Shown piece after piece: positions 1 to 8,300 of a stretch of 20,362 nucleotides of DNA; the first letter of the stretch is position 1; the number at the start of each line of letters is the position of its first letter. Made by a program: the position numbers and the translations under genes. The notes below the pieces were generated by a model that was not told the DNA's origin, searched no databases, and worked only from the letters and a program-made list of their open reading frames with translations. The DNA is from a candidate division Zixibacteria bacterium 4484_93 (GTDB taxonomy: Bacteria > UBP14 > UBA6098 > 4484-93), in contig NATO01000008.1 of the NCBI GenBank assembly GCA_002085385.1, positions 1-20,362 of the forward strand, read 5' to 3'.

Positions 1-123
1 GTGGCTCCATCGCACTGCTCAGGTGCATCCGCTGAGAGGCTCTTTGAAAGAGATTTCGGCAAAAAATTCATACGGCTCGGTGTCGGGAGGAAAATCGATA
101 CAAAAAATCTGGCGGAGCGATGA
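1..123 (+). CDS. MBL-fold metallo-hydrolase, C-terminal fragment
   Basis: This is the last 40 codons of a gene that begins outside the window; it is open from base 1 to the TGA at 121-123. The fragment contains PSHCSG, then AERLFERDFG and a GVGRKI strand. This resembles the C-terminus of metallo-beta-lactamase-fold proteins of the 7,8-dihydropterin-6-yl-methyl-aminobenzene-phosphate synthase type, where a late HC(T/S)G motif supplies a metal-ligand histidine and is followed by a helix and a short strand. The stop overlaps the next start as ATGA, so the gene is probably translationally coupled to trmO. The family call rests on a short tail recalled from memory. The substrate cannot be named. 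Confidence 0.6.
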   Translation: MAPSHCSGASAERLFERDFGKKFIRLGVGRKIDTKNLAER

Positions 124-533
124 GATTCGAGTTTGAACCCATCGGTGTGCTGCATTCGAGCACAAAAAGACTGGATGATGTTCCCCCGCAGTGCGCCGAA
201 TCGGTTGAAGAAGGCATAATCGAGGTATTCGAGCCGTTCGCAGATGGACTTCTGGGAATAGAGAAAAACAAACAAATTCTTGTGGTATTCGTCTTCGACA
301 GGTTCTTTGGTGAGAAAGCAAGCCTCATCCAGATGGGAAGAAAAAGCTCCGTTCCGCGGGGTGTGTTCTCCTTATGCTCACCACACAGGCCCAACCCGCT
401 CGGCGTGTCGGTGGTCACACTTTTAAGGGTCGATGGGAGAAATCTCCATATCAGAAATATCGATATGCTGGACGGGACACCGATACTCGATATAAAACCG
501 TTTGTCCTCGCAGCGAGGGATAAATGCCGATAA
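120..533 (+). CDS. trmO: tRNA (N6-threonylcarbamoyladenosine37-N6)-methyltransferase TrmO
   Basis: TrmO family (YaeB/TsaA/UPF0066): uses S-adenosylmethionine to methylate t6A at position 37 of ANN-decoding tRNAs, giving m6t6A. The 137-residue protein has the family pattern: a starting FEPIGVLHS strand, then VPRGVFSLCSPHRPNPLG at about residues 79-96, and LDGTPILDIKPF at about 117-128. It is short, matching the compact single-domain form; the E. coli enzyme is longer because it has an extra C-terminal domain. The ATG at 120 overlaps the upstream stop by 4 bp and has a GGCGGAG ribosome-binding stretch before it. The 3' end overlaps the next ATG by 10 bp. Its place at the head of an ABC-transporter operon is probably only translational packing. 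The family call is confident. Confidence 0.9.
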   Translation: MRFEFEPIGVLHSSTKRLDDVPPQCAESVEEGIIEVFEPFADGLLGIEKNKQILVVFVFDRFFGEKASLIQMGRKSSVPRGVFSLCSPHRPNPLGVSVVTLLRVDGRNLHIRNIDMLDGTPILDIKPFVLAARDKCR

Positions 534-1174
534 TCGAGGCAAGAAATGTCGTGAAGCGGTTCGATGGGAAAGCGATACTGAACGGTGTGAGCCTCACCGT
601 GAACGAGGGTGAGATTGCGAGCATAACAGGAGCATCAGGAAGCGGCAAGACAACACTTTTGCGTCTCCTGAACCGCCTCGATGACCCCGACTCCGGCAGG
701 ATATTTTTCCACAGAAAATCCATCTTTGAATATGACCCGCTCGAGCTCCGCCGAAGGATAGGTATGGTGTTCCAGCTCCCGGCAATATTCGACGGAACGG
801 TGCTCGACAACCTGACCTTCGCCTTCCGTATAAGAAAAGAGAACATCGATATGGAAAAAGTAAAATCAGTTCTCGAGGAGGCAGGACTGCCCGCAGAATA
901 TCTAAAAAAGGATGCATCGAAGCTATCCGTGGGAGAGAAACAGAGACTTACCATTGCACGAGCTGTCCTCAACAACTCCGAGCTGTTGTTGATGGACGAG
1001 CCGACATCGGCACTCGATATGGAAAACACACTGGGAATAGAATTGCTGATTAAAAAATTAAACAGGCTCGAACGGCTCACATTCATAATTGTCACGCATA
1101 ACCTCGAACAGGCAAATCGCCTCGGCGGGAAGCAACTTCGCATAAAAGATGGAAAACTAACAGGAGAAAACTGA
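524..1174 (+). CDS. fetA: ABC transporter ATP-binding protein, FetA (YbbL)-like
   Basis: A 216-residue ABC ATPase with all core motifs: Walker A GASGSGKTT (about 36-44), Q-loop in VFQLP (about 82-86), signature LSVGEKQR (about 133-140), Walker B LLLMDEPTSALD (about 153-164) and an H-loop VTHN. The compact size, and the next gene being a UPF0014 permease, mark it as the FetA half of a FetAB-type transporter. E. coli FetAB is linked to iron export and stress resistance, and plant STAR1/STAR2 is a related pair linked to aluminium tolerance. The direction and substrate here are not determined by the sequence. It overlaps trmO by 10 bp and the permease by 1 bp (TGATG). The long antisense frame over this gene is a shadow. 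Confidence 0.85.
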   Translation: MPIIEARNVVKRFDGKAILNGVSLTVNEGEIASITGASGSGKTTLLRLLNRLDDPDSGRIFFHRKSIFEYDPLELRRRIGMVFQLPAIFDGTVLDNLTFAFRIRKENIDMEKVKSVLEEAGLPAEYLKKDASKLSVGEKQRLTIARAVLNNSELLLMDEPTSALDMENTLGIELLIKKLNRLERLTFIIVTHNLEQANRLGGKQLRIKDGKLTGEN

Positions 1175-1941
1175 TGCTGGAAGAGTATCTACCAAAGGTT
1201 ATAGCATCGCTTGTTCTGATTGCGTTTGCAATGCTCTTCTCAATGTTGAACCGGCTCAGGCTCGGTAAAGATATCCTCGGTGCAAGTCTCCGCGCTATCG
1301 TGCAGATGTCGATACTATCACTCGTAATCGGGTTTATATTCTCACTCAAGGGGCTGTTTTACACCTTTCTGCTGCTATGTTTTATGTCTATTGCTGGAGC
1401 GTTCATATCGAGGCGTCGTGCAAGAGGACTGCCGGGGGCGCTATCCGTATCTCTTCTCGGAATATTTCTCGGTGCGTTCCCTGTGCTTATCTTTATGGTT
1501 GCCTCGACAGCTCTCGAGGCTAAGCCGATGGTCGTTCTGCCACTCGGAGGTATGGCTATCGGAAACTCTATGAACGCAATCTCTCTCGGACTCAACAGAC
1601 TGAGAGGCGAGGTAAAGAAATCGAAAGATACGATAGAGGCGATACTATCACTCGGGTTACCCCCATCTGTTGCGATAGAAACCGCTGCAAAGGAAAGCAT
1701 CCGTGCCGCAATGATACCACGGCTCGACAATATTCGCTCGCTCGGGCTCGTCTGGATACCCGGACTTATGGCAGGAAGCTTGCTCGGCGGTCAGTCACCC
1801 ATAAGGGCAGCAGTGTATCAGCTGGCTATAATGTTCATCATCCTCGCATCATCGATAATTGCATCATCCGTTGCCGTGAAGATAGAATCCAGAAGGCTTT
1901 TCACAGAGGCAGCTCAACTAAGGACGATAAAATATGAATAA
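1174..1941 (+). CDS. fetB: ABC transporter permease, UPF0014/FetB (YbbM)-like
   Basis: A 255-residue integral membrane protein of the UPF0014 family, the permease partner of the upstream ATPase. It has about six to seven hydrophobic segments, starting with residues 8-25 and ending near 215-238. The family signatures are present: PLGGMAIGNSMNAISLGLNR in the middle, where the N-(A/S)-M-N core is typical, and a cytoplasmic loop with SIRAAMIPRLDNIRSLGLVW leading into IPGLMAGSLLGGQSP. The loop before it carries ETAAKESIRAA, the likely coupling region. It overlaps the ATPase by 1 bp and the radical SAM gene by 8 bp. By family it should move a metal ion or a related solute across the inner membrane; iron export is the best-studied case and is not proven here. 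Confidence 0.85.
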   Translation: MLEEYLPKVIASLVLIAFAMLFSMLNRLRLGKDILGASLRAIVQMSILSLVIGFIFSLKGLFYTFLLLCFMSIAGAFISRRRARGLPGALSVSLLGIFLGAFPVLIFMVASTALEAKPMVVLPLGGMAIGNSMNAISLGLNRLRGEVKKSKDTIEAILSLGLPPSVAIETAAKESIRAAMIPRLDNIRSLGLVWIPGLMAGSLLGGQSPIRAAVYQLAIMFIILASSIIASSVAVKIESRRLFTEAAQLRTIKYE

Positions 1942-2944
1942 TCCTTATATGATAGATTGGGCAATTACGAATAAATGCAACCTCGACTGTTTGCATTGCA
2001 GAGGGATGGCAGAGAAAGAACTCGACGATGAAACCGTTCTGGGAATAGCTCGCGAGATAACATCACTCGAACCGCGGTGGGTTATCATCGAGGGTGGAGA
2101 ACCGCTTTTACGCAGGAATCTATTTGAACTCCTCGAAATAATGCACAGGGACAAAATCAAAACCTATCTCATCACCAACGGGATGTTATTCGATGAAGAG
2201 ATAGCCAGAAAATTTGCAGAACTAAACATAAATCTTATGATAAGCATAGATGGAGCAGATAAAAAAAGTTATGAGAGGATAAGGAGAAAAGCGAGTTTTG
2301 AGCAGCTAAAAAAATCTGTGGCAATTGCAAATGACTACGGCATCCTCGATTCCTGCCCTATAACCATCGGAAAACATAACCAGCACCAGATCGATAGATT
2401 GTTTAAGTTTGCAGAAGAGATAGGATATAGTAAAATTACATTCCTGGGATTGAAGCCATGCAAGGATTACGAAAAATATGTTCTAAATGCAGAAGAGTAT
2501 GAACAAGTTTTCTTTTCCGTTATTGAGAATCAAAGAAAATACAAAATGGATATATATTTCGACGAGCCATTTTTCAAGCCTTTCTTGAAGGAGCATAACA
2601 TCGATTATTCACCGAATCCCGAGAACGGTATTATAGTTCCAGATGTTTCTCGCTGCATCTTCGGCGAATATATGTTCATCGAAACAAACGGTGATGTAAA
2701 GCCCTGCACCTTTGCCCCCGTTGTAATGGACAATGCAGGTAGAAAATCTCTCGGCAAGATATGGAATGATATGCAGAATTCAGAATTGATTAAAAAGATA
2801 AAGGATTTTGGGGGAAGAGAAAGCCCATGCAGAGAATGCAAGTATCTATATGAATGTGGCGGTTGCCGGTCAAGGACATTCGGCTTAACCAAAAGCTGGA
2901 CAGCATCGGACCCTTCCTGCCCATTGAATAGGAAAGGAATATGA
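1934..2944 (+). CDS. radical SAM protein with SPASM domain
   Basis: A 336-residue radical SAM enzyme. The N-terminal cluster motif is C15-x3-C19-x2-C22 (TNKCNLDCLHC), followed by the SAM-binding GGEP at 54-57 and a standard partial TIM barrel. The C-terminus is a SPASM-type region with Cys241, Cys258, Cys299, Cys302, Cys308, Cys311 and Cys329, and the usual ETNGDVKPC strand, so one or two auxiliary Fe-S clusters are expected. SPASM enzymes often modify peptides or act in cofactor maturation, but no precursor peptide gene is visible nearby. The ATG overlaps the permease by 8 bp, and the stop overlaps the next start as ATGA. The strict coupling to the DUF1464 gene is the best clue to function. 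The substrate is unknown. Confidence 0.85.
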   Translation: MNNPYMIDWAITNKCNLDCLHCRGMAEKELDDETVLGIAREITSLEPRWVIIEGGEPLLRRNLFELLEIMHRDKIKTYLITNGMLFDEEIARKFAELNINLMISIDGADKKSYERIRRKASFEQLKKSVAIANDYGILDSCPITIGKHNQHQIDRLFKFAEEIGYSKITFLGLKPCKDYEKYVLNAEEYEQVFFSVIENQRKYKMDIYFDEPFFKPFLKEHNIDYSPNPENGIIVPDVSRCIFGEYMFIETNGDVKPCTFAPVVMDNAGRKSLGKIWNDMQNSELIKKIKDFGGRESPCRECKYLYECGGCRSRTFGLTKSWTASDPSCPLNRKGI

Positions 2945-3945
2945 GAGTTGTTGGAATAGACCCCGGAACACACAGCTTTGACCTTTTCGGAATGGAAGAT
3001 AACAAAGATGTCATTATAGATGAATCGATAAAATCAGAGGATATCCTCAAAAAGCCTTACATTCTCATCAGGAAACTCGAGGCACTAACGCAACTAAATA
3101 TTATCGTCGGTCCATCAGGATACGGTATCCCCTTAAAAAGCATAGAGGATATAACAGAAACCGATATCGGGAAAATGATTCCCTTAGATACGCAGGTGGC
3201 TGTGAATGAAGGGATAAAAAAGCTGCTTCTGGAAATGAAACAGATGAAGATGCCCGTTCGCTTTACTCCCGGGGTTATCCATCTTGCTACCGTTCCATCG
3301 TATAGAAAATGGAACAAGTTCGATATGGGGACAGCGGATAAGGTATGCTGTGTTGCCCTGGGTGTGAAAGACCAATCAGAGCGGTTGGAAATCCCGTTTA
3401 ATGAAACATCCTTTGTCTATGTGGAGGCAGGATATGGTTTCACAGCCGTGATGGCTGTCGAGGATGGGAAAATTGTCGATGGGATAGGCGGAACGAACGG
3501 GAGCCTGGGGTTTCTCGGTGGTGGCGGAATGGATGCCGAGATTGCAATCAGATTAAAACCACCCTTGACCCAGGAGATTGTCTTCAGAAAAGGATTAAAG
3601 GATTTTGTAGGAAAAGATATCGAGCCCAGAGACCTGATAAAATTCAAAGAAGCTGTGACCCTTTTAGGAGAAAGTATAGAAAAGGATGTTGCAGCAATGT
3701 TGGTCTCTGTTCGCCATCCAAAAGAAATTATCATCTCCGGCAGATTAACAAACTATGATTTCATAAGAAATGAACTAACAAGCAGGCTAAGTAAATATGC
3801 TCCTGTCGCAAAAGTGAGGAAAACATCAAAGATTGCAAAAGAGGCTGCTTGCGGTGCCTATATTATCGGTGAAGGATTGCTTGGCGGGAAATATCGCAAG
3901 CTTGTAGAGAATATGAGGATTACCGATACCGAAAGCAGAACTTAA
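2941..3945 (+). CDS. DUF1464 family protein, predicted ASKHA-fold kinase
   Basis: A 334-residue protein matching DUF1464, a mostly archaeal family that has been predicted to be a butyrate-kinase-like member of the acetate kinase/Hsp70/actin (ASKHA) superfamily. The start VVGIDPGTHSFDLFG is the phosphate-1 loop with the family's SFDLFG extension. TADKVCCVALG (about residues 124-134) and a YVEAGYGFTAV segment followed by GGTNGSLGFLGGGG (about 180-193) are the phosphate-2/adenosine-type glycine-rich parts. IIISGRL near 263 looks like the late adenosine motif. It is coupled to the radical SAM gene by a 4-bp ATGA overlap. The biochemical role is unproven; a kinase acting on a product or substrate of the radical SAM enzyme is a guess. 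Confidence 0.75.
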   Translation: MRVVGIDPGTHSFDLFGMEDNKDVIIDESIKSEDILKKPYILIRKLEALTQLNIIVGPSGYGIPLKSIEDITETDIGKMIPLDTQVAVNEGIKKLLLEMKQMKMPVRFTPGVIHLATVPSYRKWNKFDMGTADKVCCVALGVKDQSERLEIPFNETSFVYVEAGYGFTAVMAVEDGKIVDGIGGTNGSLGFLGGGGMDAEIAIRLKPPLTQEIVFRKGLKDFVGKDIEPRDLIKFKEAVTLLGESIEKDVAAMLVSVRHPKEIIISGRLTNYDFIRNELTSRLSKYAPVAKVRKTSKIAKEAACGAYIIGEGLLGGKYRKLVENMRITDTESRT

Positions 3946-3983
3946 AATCAAACAGTCACGGAGGAAAAAAGTAAAGGGGAATT

Positions 3984-4930
3984 ATGGCGAAGCTGCTTAT
4001 AACAGGCGGAGCAGGTTTCCTCGGCATAAACCTCATAAGATACCTGCTTGAAAGGGGATATGAGATTGTATCGCTCGACATCGCCGAGTTCGACTATCCA
4101 GATGCAAAGGATAAAATAGAGATAATCCGTGGAGACATAAGACAACGAACATCGACGGGACAAAGCTCCTGCTTCAATCTGCCCTCAAACACAACATCGA
4201 GCGGTTTGTCCACATATCGACGACAGCCGTCTACGGTGTGCCAGACCATCACCCGATATATGAGACGGATAAGCTCGACGGCGTCGGACCATACGGTATA
4301 TCCAAGGTGGAGGCGGAGAATATATGCAAGGAGTATAGAGAAAAGGGGATGTGCATACCGATTATTCGCCCGAAGTCGTTTGTTGGACCCGAGAGGCTCG
4401 GAGTGTTCGCGATGTTCTACGAGTGGGCTTACGAGGGGCACAATTTCCCGATACTCGGCAGGGGAAACAACCGATACCAGCTCCTCGATGTGGAGGACCT
4501 CTGCGAGGCGATATATCTAACACTCACACTACCGGAGGATACCGTCAACGATACATTCAACATCGGGGCAACACAGTTCACCACGATGCGTGAGGACTAC
4601 CAGGCGGTGCTCGACTACGCCGGACACGGAAAGAAGATAATACCAATACCCGCCGCTCCTGCGGTGGCAATCCTCAAGATACTCGAGTTCTTCCATCTGT
4701 CACCGTTATACAAGTGGGTCTACGGGACAGCCTCGAAGGAATCGTTCGTTGCAGTGGATAAGGCAGCAAAGCTGCTCGGCTTCAGTCCGAAGTACTCGAA
4801 TAAGGACGCACTACTGAGAAACTACAGATGGTATATCGAGCACAGGGAGGAATACAAGGATAGAACCGGCGTCTCGCACCGTGTCCCGTGGAAAGAGGGA
4901 GTCCTGAAACTGGCAAAGATATTCTTCTGA
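3984..4930 (+). pseudogene. NAD-dependent epimerase/dehydratase, internal deletion and frameshift
   Basis: The ATG at 3984 follows a strong GGAGG-type site, and the first 53 codons give a Rossmann start (LLITGGAGFLG, then SLDIAEF and a GDIR strand end). At about 4140 this frame degrades. The correct protein resumes in another frame from about 4142 (TTNIDGTKLLL, then VHISTTAVYG, YGISK with catalytic Tyr/Lys, RPKSFVGPERLG, LLDVEDLCEAIY) and runs to the TGA at 4928-4930. Compared with extended short-chain dehydrogenases, the segment between GDIRD and NVDGT, including the D-x-V-x-H-x-A strand, is missing: about 30 codons. Because the frame changes, the loss is 1 modulo 3 bases. Either the gene is dead or the assembly dropped about 90 bases. 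The likely original role was nucleotide-sugar or sterol-like epimerisation or reduction; the substrate is unknown. Confidence 0.8.
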
Positions 4931-4959
4931 AGCTGTAAAAATAGCCAAGAAAAACCGTA

Positions 4960-7900
4960 TTATTTCAGATACAGCATACGCCTTACCTGATTTTCTCCCC
5001 TAAAGCTCATCTTATAGTAGTAGATACCGGATGGTGCAGTCTCACCTGTCGATAGCCTGCCATCCCAGATAGCGGTGCGCTCACCTGCGAGAAGCTCACC
5101 ATCAACAAGGGTAGCCACCCTCTCTCCGAGCAGATTGTAGATGCCAAGTCTCACATAACCTTTATCCGGTATGGAAAACTTTATCTGTGTGCTCGAGTTA
5201 AACGGATTGGGAATATTCTGCCCAAGCGAAAATCCGAGAGGATGAGTATACTGGATGAGCATCTTCTCACCTGCAAAGCTACGGATATCGAGCGAGCGGA
5301 TGCCAACTGTGCCATTACCATTGTATCTCACCACAATAAGCGTTCCAGATGATTTCGTGAAGGGAGAACTGTCAGATAGTCTCGCAAAGGATATCTCGTT
5401 TCCCTCGACAAGAACAACCGGACTGGCTTTATAGGAAAGAAGCTCCCCTGCCTCGACGGATGTAATCTCAACCCCCGACGGGATATCGAGCAGGATGTGT
5501 CCCATACCAACGCAGGATGCCGAGCGAAGATAAAGTGTCATCTCACCCGGAGAATCCTCAACAGCAAGCACAGGAGAAACGGGAACCTCCCGGAGGATGG
5601 TATGCGAGAAATGCCACCAGTTCCACATTCTTGTGAAGACGAACAGGTCTTCATAGTTGACCGCACCATCAGGGGAAGGCAGAAGGCGAGGTACTGTGCC
5701 AGTCGCAGGTCCCACATCGCCTGATGTATCATTTACCGGTTGCCAGTATGTCGAGAGCAGGACAAAGTCGCGCAGGTCTATATCACCATCACAGTCGAAA
5801 TCGCATAGCATACAGCCCTCATGGTCGGTGCCATCGCCAACCAGCCTTATATAACCGGTATATCCCGGAACAGTATCAATCGGCTCATCATCCATCGTGC
5901 GAAGGTCGACCGTGCTGAACTCGAGCTCACTCGTCGGGTCATCGGCAATCGTTGCGAACATAAGTGTGGCAAGCACACCATAACCACTGACGCCTGAATC
6001 CTCAGCACGGCGAGCCATAGCAAGGTCAACCTGCCCCGAAAAATATGTCGGAATAAAGGTCGGTGGCTCAGGAGCGGCTCTTCCGAGAAATTCACCTACC
6101 TCAGCAGAAACCAGGGAAACCTTTGCCGCGTCATAATCAACCACAATATGAGCCATACCAAACTGCGGAAGAGAGATACCGTATATATCAACCCTGAATG
6201 TGTCGCCGTTAAATGTAAATGTCGTCTCCGGGTCGAAGAACAGTCCAGCCTCTCCGACACGATATGTCCCCTCATCAGAACCTGTCAGCCCCTCATACTC
6301 CGCCTCGACCAGAACATAGCGAAGCCTGCCATCGGGAACAGGATCGTGTGTGGTATAGGTTATGATATACTGGGTGGAGAGCAAATCACCTATCATATCG
6401 ATGATGGACGAGAAATCCTCTCCGATGTCGAACCAGAAACCACCGGTGGCATCCGCAATGTTATGATAACCAGCGATATCGGGTCCGACAACGCTGACAA
6501 TCGCCCCGAACGACTCGCAATCCTCGATAACCTCATCCAGCGTTCGAGGGGTTACCGCATCATCCTCGTGATAGCCAGCATCGGTTATAACAACAAATAT
6601 CTTCTGTGCGAAGGGACGATAAGAGAGGTCGAACGCTCGTTCTATTGCATCGAGTGGGTTCTCTGGACTGTCTCCGCCACCTGTCGCAGCCAATCCTTCA
6701 ATCCAGGTCTTGAACTCGTCTGCATCGGAGGTGAACTCGTAGAAACCTCGTATCTCATCTCCGTATGTGATAAGCGCAAGTTGGTAGTCGAGTCCGCGGG
6801 ATTCGAGCGTGTCGGCAAAAGCCTTCGCCCTGTCCTTCAAGCCTGTGATGTAAGGTCCCATACTGCCTGTTACATCGAAGACAAAGACGATATCAGCAGC
6901 ACCACCCGAGCCTGTCGTCATACGCTCGACAGTGATAGGCTCCTCCAAAGTACCATCCTCGTGAACAGTGAAATTGTCCTCATCGAGACCGTTTATCGAG
7001 CGGTGAGAGGTCGGGTCATACACCATACAGTAAGCGTGAATTACAGGAAAATCGGATGGGTCGACGGTTGTAACAACAACATTGAGAGATTCCGGGGTGA
7101 ACGCCGCCTCAGGGATATATATCCGGCGCGTAACATAGTTCGAATCGGTCGTGGAGGAACGAACAATCACAGTAAATTCAAATGTATCGGCAACAGTAGG
7201 AGGAGTTGCCAGCACACTCCAGGAAGCAGAACCTATTTCACCGGGTTCGAGGTCCTCAGGGTCGAGTGCCTGAACAGTCGAACCGCCGACAACACTCAAA
7301 ACAGACGGTAAAACAATTTCTACCTCACAGTTCTCGGCAACCTCACCCGTATTGTTGGTGACGAGAACATTTATATCGAAAGGATTGGGTGTAAGATTGC
7401 CAAGAGTGTCAACCGTAAGCTCCAGCGGAGCTGTGACATTAAGAGAAAGGTCACCGGTCACAACGGAGCCGGCTCCGAGACCATAAAATGTCGATACCTC
7501 ACGAGAACCACCCGGGGGAATACTAACAGGATACCACCACAGGAGAACCGCACTGTCGCCATAGGGGTTGCCAGATATCTCGTAATCCCATTCAACACCG
7601 GAGTAAGTCCCCCAGGGTCCAAGACAGAACCTGTCGGGCACAACGGCTCCAGAACCTACAAGCGTTCCCTGAGCAACAAGGAGTGAGTCCGGCTGTGTCG
7701 GAGATTCCTCAAAAGCCTGCCAGTAGCTGGGAATATCCGGATAGGAAAACTCCTGCTCAACACCGGCATAACCAAAACTTGTGGATATTGGTGCAGCATC
7801 ATTGTGGCTGACCATCGTGTCCATCTCGAGAAGCAGCCCGACGGAAACAGAAGATGAGCCTCCATTGTGAATGATATATCTTATCCATATTGTATCGTCG

Positions 7901-8295
7901 TTGCCGGTGGTGGAACCACGGGTTATCTGCGTTACCTGTGTGATGTCGACATCAGAGTAGCTGTATGTAAAATAGACGGCATCCCCATCGATATGAGCCT
8001 CGTCGGTCAGAGTTCCTCCAGAGCCCAACCGATAAACCTCCTCGCCTATCTTGACATTCGTATGCGATGTTGACCCCTCCGACGGGAAACCGTAAAGCAG
8101 ACGCCTGCCATCCGCCGTCCCTATGGTAAAACGACCATCCGAGTTGCTCACAGCAACGGATATATAATCGTTTGAAAGTGTTACCTTGCCGGTATCCCAG
8201 CCCCTCTGAGCAACGAGCGCCTTTCTGTCAGACGCAGAAAGGGAAACAGAAAGCATCAGCAAAAATATTATGCCGAAAAATGTAATCCTTTTCAT
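4960..8295 (-). CDS. secreted VWA/cohesin-like/dockerin-like protein with type IX sorting domain
   Basis: A 1111-residue exported protein. I chose the ATG at 8295 because GGGAGGTG lies 8 bases before it and a clean signal peptide follows (MKRITFF, hydrophobic core, SLSAS); a GTG three codons upstream is less likely. In order: an N-terminal beta-rich region of unknown family (25-280), a CARDB-like stretch (about 283-395), and a von Willebrand A domain (about 465-645) with MIDAS residues in DVTGS (Asp474), TGGGD and ITDAG. Then come a cohesin-like domain (about 685-802), a dockerin-like region with a DCDGDIDLRDF calcium loop and a second PDGAVNYEDLF loop (826-892), a weak second cohesin-like domain (about 905-1010), and a FlgD-like sorting domain with NIPNPFN and SGIYYYK. 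It is likely surface-displayed and probably acts in adhesion or binding. It starts 5 bp after the cohesin lipoprotein. Confidence 0.85.
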   Translation of the reverse strand: MKRITFFGIIFLLMLSVSLSASDRKALVAQRGWDTGKVTLSNDYISVAVSNSDGRFTIGTADGRRLLYGFPSEGSTSHTNVKIGEEVYRLGSGGTLTDEAHIDGDAVYFTYSYSDVDITQVTQITRGSTTGNDDTIWIRYIIHNGGSSSVSVGLLLEMDTMVSHNDAAPISTSFGYAGVEQEFSYPDIPSYWQAFEESPTQPDSLLVAQGTLVGSGAVVPDRFCLGPWGTYSGVEWDYEISGNPYGDSAVLLWWYPVSIPPGGSREVSTFYGLGAGSVVTGDLSLNVTAPLELTVDTLGNLTPNPFDINVLVTNNTGEVAENCEVEIVLPSVLSVVGGSTVQALDPEDLEPGEIGSASWSVLATPPTVADTFEFTVIVRSSTTDSNYVTRRIYIPEAAFTPESLNVVVTTVDPSDFPVIHAYCMVYDPTSHRSINGLDEDNFTVHEDGTLEEPITVERMTTGSGGAADIVFVFDVTGSMGPYITGLKDRAKAFADTLESRGLDYQLALITYGDEIRGFYEFTSDADEFKTWIEGLAATGGGDSPENPLDAIERAFDLSYRPFAQKIFVVITDAGYHEDDAVTPRTLDEVIEDCESFGAIVSVVGPDIAGYHNIADATGGFWFDIGEDFSSIIDMIGDLLSTQYIITYTTHDPVPDGRLRYVLVEAEYEGLTGSDEGTYRVGEAGLFFDPETTFTFNGDTFRVDIYGISLPQFGMAHIVVDYDAAKVSLVSAEVGEFLGRAAPEPPTFIPTYFSGQVDLAMARRAEDSGVSGYGVLATLMFATIADDPTSELEFSTVDLRTMDDEPIDTVPGYTGYIRLVGDGTDHEGCMLCDFDCDGDIDLRDFVLLSTYWQPVNDTSGDVGPATGTVPRLLPSPDGAVNYEDLFVFTRMWNWWHFSHTILREVPVSPVLAVEDSPGEMTLYLRSASCVGMGHILLDIPSGVEITSVEAGELLSYKASPVVLVEGNEISFARLSDSSPFTKSSGTLIVVRYNGNGTVGIRSLDIRSFAGEKMLIQYTHPLGFSLGQNIPNPFNSSTQIKFSIPDKGYVRLGIYNLLGERVATLVDGELLAGERTAIWDGRLSTGETAPSGIYYYKMSFRGENQVRRMLYLK

Positions 8296-8300
8296 CTCTC

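Noticed and set aside
451..1143. 230-codon open frame on the - strand
   Set aside because: It is antisense to the FetA-type ATPase, whose Walker and signature motifs are intact; the translated product is low-complexity Ser/Arg/Phe sequence.
6148..7311. 387-codon open frame on the + strand
   Set aside because: It lies wholly antisense to the well-supported VWA gene, and its product has no domain pattern and an abnormal Arg/Ser/Cys-rich composition. It is a shadow of the codon bias on the other strand.
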